Part shown: positions 32,240 to 35,555 of the stretch, in pieces
How the letters are laid out: each line of letters opens with the position of its first letter
Position numbering within the stretch: the stretch's first letter is position 1
Source of the DNA: Flavobacteriales bacterium
GTDB lineage: Bacteria; Bacteroidota; Bacteroidia; Flavobacteriales; Flavobacteriaceae
NCBI GenBank assembly: GCA_002737105.1
Contig: NSHO01000004.1
Location: forward strand, 1 to 35,555
Reading direction: 5' to 3'
DNA length: 35,555 nt
Position numbers and translations under genes: made by a program
Notes under the pieces: model-generated
The model's input: only the letters and a program-made list of their open reading frames with translations
Database searches by the model: none
Told to the model about the DNA's origin: nothing

Positions 32240-32784
32240 TGTCAGTACAACAAATATCATTATCAGGAAGAAAAATGGAAGTTTCCAATAAGGAAATGAC
32301 ATTCTTAGAACGAATTTACGTTTGGACGATTCTGAAAGGATTATGGACCACTATTCAACATTTGTTTAGAAGAAAAGTGACCATAAAATATCCAGAAGAA
32401 GTACGCGAAATGAGTCCAATTGCTCGTTTGCAACACATGTTAATGCGCGACGACCAAGGCAGAGAAAGATGCACCGCTTGCGGATTGTGCGCTTTGTCAT
32501 GTCCTGCAGAAGCCATTACTATGAAAGCTGGAGAAAGAAAAGCAGACGAAAAGCATTTGTATAGAGAAGAAAAATATGCGGAAATTTATGAAATAAATAT
32601 GCTGCGTTGTATTTTTTGTGGTTTATGTGAAGAAGCGTGTCCAAAGGAAGCTATTTACTTAACTACTTCTAAAAAAATTGTGAAATCGGGTTACGAAAGA
32701 GAAGAATTTATCTACGGAAAAGACAAATTAGTGATGCCGTTAGACATGGCTATTAAAAATACGCAAACTAATACCGTAAATTAA
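32239..32784 (+). CDS. nuoI: NADH-quinone oxidoreductase subunit I
   Basis: Peripheral subunit with two ferredoxin-type tetranuclear clusters (N6a, N6b) leading electrons to NuoB. The 181-residue protein has Cys78, Cys81, Cys84, Cys88 (CTACGLCALSCP) and Cys124, Cys127, Cys130, Cys134 (CIFCGLCEEACP), the complete set. An N-terminal amphipathic stretch (YVWTILKGLWTTIQHLF, about 27-43) sits on the membrane side. Its ATG overlaps the stop of the inserted ORF6N gene. nuoJ starts two bases after its stop. Confidence 0.98.
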   Translation: MSVQQISLSGRKMEVSNKEMTFLERIYVWTILKGLWTTIQHLFRRKVTIKYPEEVREMSPIARLQHMLMRDDQGRERCTACGLCALSCPAEAITMKAGERKADEKHLYREEKYAEIYEINMLRCIFCGLCEEACPKEAIYLTTSKKIVKSGYEREEFIYGKDKLVMPLDMAIKNTQTNTVN

Positions 32785-32786
32785 TT

Positions 32787-33290
32787 ATGATAGAAATTGT
32801 TTTTTATATATTATCAGCTATAACATTAGGAACGGCATTTTTAACTGTTTTCACTAAAAACGCCATACATAGTGCCATTTATTTAGTGGTTTGCTTTTTC
32901 TCATTAGCAGGTCATTACTTACTTTTTAATGCGCAATTTTTGGCCATCGTACATATTATTGTATATGCAGGAGCTATTATGGTACTTTTATTATTTACCT
33001 TAATGCTTATGAATTTAGACAAAGAAGACGAAACATCAAAACCTTTATTTGCAAAACTTGCAGCCGTTTTTTCAGCTGGAATTTTAGGATTGGTTTTAAT
33101 TGCAGCACTTCGTAAAGCACAGCCAGAAAATATAGAATATGTAAATTCTGGGGTAGATTATCAATCTATTAAAGTTTTAGGAAATGTATTGTTAAACGAA
33201 TACCAAGTGCCTTTCGAATTTGCTTCGGTTTTACTTTTAGTATCTATGATTGGTGCCGTTTTAATTTCTAAAAAAGAAGAAAAAATTTAA
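32787..33290 (+). CDS. nuoJ: NADH-quinone oxidoreductase subunit J
   Basis: Membrane subunit of 167 residues next to NuoK and NuoA, with five hydrophobic helices. The conserved helix 3 stretch [24 protein letters not shown] (near 51-74; Y-A-G-A-I-x-V-L) is the known pi-bulge region. The following region ([19 protein letters not shown]) is the usual periplasmic loop. nuoK starts two bases after its stop. Confidence 0.96.
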   Translation: MIEIVFYILSAITLGTAFLTVFTKNAIHSAIYLVVCFFSLAGHYLLFNAQFLAIVHIIVYAGAIMVLLLFTLMLMNLDKEDETSKPLFAKLAAVFSAGILGLVLIAALRKAQPENIEYVNSGVDYQSIKVLGNVLLNEYQVPFEFASVLLLVSMIGAVLISKKEEKI

Positions 33291-33292
33291 TT

Positions 33293-33610
33293 ATGAACAT
33301 ACTAGAACAAGTTGGTATTGAAAACTACATTACACTTTCAGCTTTGCTGTTTTGTATTGGTGCGTTTGGGCTTTTATACAGAAGAAATGCCATAATCATG
33401 TTTATGTCTATTGAAATTATGTTAAATGCAGTCAACTTACTTTTAGTTGCTTTTTCTTCGTATCATGAAGATCCATCAGGCCAAGTTTTTGTATTTTTCA
33501 CCATGGCGGTTGCTGCAGCTGAAGTAGCTGTAGGATTAGCTATATTAGTTTCGGTATTTAGAAATATTGGAAATATTGACATCGATAATTTAAAAAATCT
33601 AAAAGGATAA
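33293..33610 (+). CDS. nuoK: NADH-quinone oxidoreductase subunit K
   Basis: Small proton-channel subunit of 105 residues with three helices, homologous to MrpC. The two buried glutamates expected for proton transfer are visible in [15 protein letters not shown] (Glu41) and [14 protein letters not shown] (Glu76 approximately). The size is typical. Seven bases separate it from nuoL. Confidence 0.97.
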   Translation: MNILEQVGIENYITLSALLFCIGAFGLLYRRNAIIMFMSIEIMLNAVNLLLVAFSSYHEDPSGQVFVFFTMAVAAAEVAVGLAILVSVFRNIGNIDIDNLKNLKG

Positions 33611-33617
33611 TTCTGAA

Positions 33618-35504
33618 ATGAATACTACTATATTACTCTTATTATTTGCGCCGTTAGTTGGTTTTTTAATCAACACATTTTTCGGCAAATCATTAGGAAA
33701 AACAATTTCTGGTGTAATAGGAACAACTGCAATCGTTGTATCTTTCTTATGTACCATTTCATTATTTTCTCAAATTAATACCGACGGAAAAGAAATAACT
33801 TTTCATTTAGCGGATTGGTTTTCAATTGGTTCAATCCAAGTAAACTTCTCCTTTTTATTCGATCAATTATCTGTTTTATGGTTGTTGTTCGTAACTGGAA
33901 TTGGCGCTTTAATTCATTTGTATTCGATTAGTTACATGCACGAAGATGAAAATATGCACAAATTTTTCTCCTATTTAAATTTGTTTGTATTCTTCATGAT
34001 TACGTTAGTAGCTGGAAGTAACTTATTAATTATGTTTATTGGTTGGGAAGGCGTAGGTTTATGTTCTTATTTACTAATCGGATTTTGGTATAAAAACCAA
34101 GATTATAATGATGCTGCGAAAAAAGCGTTCATTATGAACCGTATTGGAGATTTAGGTTTCTTAATTGGAATTTTTATTTTAGGTTTCCATTTTCAGACTT
34201 TAGAATTTTTAGAAATAAAAGACTTATTAGGAAAAGATTTAATCACTCCTAGCCTATTATCAATCGCAGCTTTATGCTTATTCATAGGTGCTTGCGGTAA
34301 ATCAGCACAATTACCTTTAGCCACTTGGTTACCAGACGCAATGGCTGGACCAACACCAGTTTCTGCATTAATTCACGCAGCAACCATGGTAACGGCGGGT
34401 ATATTTATGATTACCAGAATGAATTTCTTATTCGATTTTACTCCTGAAATTCAAAACATAATTGCAATTGTTGGTGCTATTACAGCTATTGTAGCTGCAT
34501 CGATAGGTTTGGTTCAAAACGATATTAAAAAAGTATTGGCTTATTCTACCGTTTCGCAATTGGGTTTAATGTTTTTAGCTTTAGGTTTAGGTGCTTATGA
34601 AGTTGCTGTTTTTCACGTAATTACGCACGCTTTCTTTAAAGCTTGTTTGTTCTTAGGTTCAGGTTCTGTAATTCACGCTTTGCACGGTGAACAAGATATG
34701 AAAAATATGGGTGGTTTAAGAAAAGTAATGCCAATTACGTTCTGGACGATGATGATTTCCACTTTAGCCATTTCAGGTATTTTTCCTTTCTCTGGATTTT
34801 GGTCTAAAGATGAAATTTTAATGACGGCTTTTCACAATAATATCCCTTTATGGATTGTGGGTTCGATTGCTTCTATTATGACTGCTTTTTATATGTTCCG
34901 ATTGATGTATTTAACTTTCTTCAACAACTTTAGAGGCACTGAAGAACAAAAACATCATTTACATGAAAGTCCTGCTTTAATTACTATTCCATTAGTAATT
35001 TTAGCAACATTGGCTGCCATTGGTGGTGCCATTAGCTTACCAGAAAACAGTTGGTTAAATCATTATTTAGCACCATTATTTGCACACAAATCTCACGAAG
35101 CACATGCTTTAGGAACTACAGAATATACTTTAATGGCGGTGGCAACTCTTGGCGCCTTGTTAGGAATTGCAATAGCTTATTCTAAATATCTTAAGAAAAA
35201 AGAAATCCCAGTGGCAGATTCTGAAGTGCAAGGTTTACATAAAGTTTTATCTAACAAATATTATTTAGATGAAATTTATATGGCTATAATAGTAAAACCA
35301 ATCTATTCGATTTCCAGTTTTGCTAAAAATTATGTAGAGAAATTTATTTCAAATGCAGTTATAGGATTAGGTGGTGCCACATATGCATTATCTTTAAAAG
35401 GAAAGAAAATTCAAAATGGTAATATTGGTGTGTATTTATTCGCATTTATATTCGGAATGGTTGGGTTTTTAGTTTATGTATTTATAATTCGAGATGTAAA
35501 ATAA
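33618..35504 (+). CDS. nuoL: NADH-quinone oxidoreductase subunit L
   Basis: Antiporter-like proton-pumping subunit at the far end of the membrane arm. The 628-residue protein has the Mrp-like core with LFVTGIGALIHLYSISYM, GWEGVGLCSYLLIGFWY (with the channel glutamate), the LPLATWLPDAMAGPTPVSAL stretch carrying the HP1 region, and the later K/H residues in LAYSTVSQLGLMF. A C-terminal part with KYYLDEIYMAIIVKPIY leads to the lateral helix expected to run along the arm. Its TAA overlaps the nuoM ATG by one base. Confidence 0.98.
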   Translation: MNTTILLLLFAPLVGFLINTFFGKSLGKTISGVIGTTAIVVSFLCTISLFSQINTDGKEITFHLADWFSIGSIQVNFSFLFDQLSVLWLLFVTGIGALIHLYSISYMHEDENMHKFFSYLNLFVFFMITLVAGSNLLIMFIGWEGVGLCSYLLIGFWYKNQDYNDAAKKAFIMNRIGDLGFLIGIFILGFHFQTLEFLEIKDLLGKDLITPSLLSIAALCLFIGACGKSAQLPLATWLPDAMAGPTPVSALIHAATMVTAGIFMITRMNFLFDFTPEIQNIIAIVGAITAIVAASIGLVQNDIKKVLAYSTVSQLGLMFLALGLGAYEVAVFHVITHAFFKACLFLGSGSVIHALHGEQDMKNMGGLRKVMPITFWTMMISTLAISGIFPFSGFWSKDEILMTAFHNNIPLWIVGSIASIMTAFYMFRLMYLTFFNNFRGTEEQKHHLHESPALITIPLVILATLAAIGGAISLPENSWLNHYLAPLFAHKSHEAHALGTTEYTLMAVATLGALLGIAIAYSKYLKKKEIPVADSEVQGLHKVLSNKYYLDEIYMAIIVKPIYSISSFAKNYVEKFISNAVIGLGGATYALSLKGKKIQNGNIGVYLFAFIFGMVGFLVYVFIIRDVK

Positions 35505-35555
35505 TGGATAGTAGTATCGTTTTAATTGTATTATTAGTTGGCGCAATAGTCACCT
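35504..35555 (+). CDS. nuoM: NADH-quinone oxidoreductase subunit M (5' fragment)
   Basis: Seventeen codons before the window edge, MDSSIVLIVLLVGAIVT, a hydrophobic N-terminus that fits NuoM. The ATG overlaps the nuoL stop (TAATGG). The assignment rests on position after nuoL and on the hydrophobic start, since the rest lies outside the window. Confidence 0.8.
   Translation, partial: MDSSIVLIVLLVGAIVT

Noticed and set aside
1..35555. CRISPR arrays, tRNA or rRNA genes, integrases and attachment sites
   Set aside because: I looked for regularly spaced repeats, cloverleaf-like sequences and recombinase motifs by eye and found none.

Overview
The window is a low-GC stretch from a member of the Bacteroidetes, most likely Flavobacterium or a close relative in the Flavobacteriaceae. 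The evidence is the Bacteroidetes promoter type (TTG, about 19-22 bases, then TAnnTTTG), the lack of obvious Shine-Dalgarno sites, a DNA polymerase III alpha subunit carrying its own N-terminal proofreading domain, lipoproteins with short SPII signals, a CarboxypepD_reg/TonB receptor and a short NuoG. No tRNA, rRNA, insertion sequence or CRISPR array was seen.

Left part (1-9.8 kb, mostly minus strand). A 5'-complete, 3'-truncated dnaE is followed by a small lipoprotein with an embedded glycine-rich module and an RsuA/RluB-type pseudouridine synthase. Next is an isoprenoid cluster: UbiA prenyltransferase, GHMP (mevalonate-type) kinase and diphosphomevalonate decarboxylase. Divergent from it is tspO, which converges on an HI0933-type flavoprotein. 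In several places an apparent TTG or GTG start is really the last bases of a TATCTTTG promoter box; those starts are corrected here.

Middle part (9.8-24.7 kb). A 19-bp perfect palindrome of REP type lies between two divergent genes. A plus-strand run follows: acidic amino acid/dicarboxylate symporter, DedA protein, FAD oxidoreductase, mtgA and an SDR. It meets, at a bidirectional terminator, a secreted prolyl oligopeptidase on the other strand. Then on the minus strand come asd, a small His/Cys-rich protein overlapping asd by one base, a TonB-dependent receptor and a small lipoprotein, which together look like a metal-related uptake locus. A TlpA-type thioredoxin lipid-side/periplasmic protein, aspS (divergent) and a cold-shock protein complete the region.

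Right part (24.7 kb-end). A strong Bacteroidetes promoter at 24743-24772 drives the complex I operon nuoA-B-C-D-E-F-G-H-[ORF6N gene]-I-J-K-L-M, with nuoM cut by the window edge. Genes are mostly 1-8 bases apart or overlapping. Two features stand out. NuoG is only 339 residues and lacks the molybdopterin-type domain. Between nuoH and nuoI sits a very AT-rich gene for a virus-type ORF6N DNA-binding protein, whose stop codon overlaps the nuoI start and which is preceded by two CGCCAAAA direct repeats 19 bases apart. This insertion is the best candidate in the window for something undescribed.
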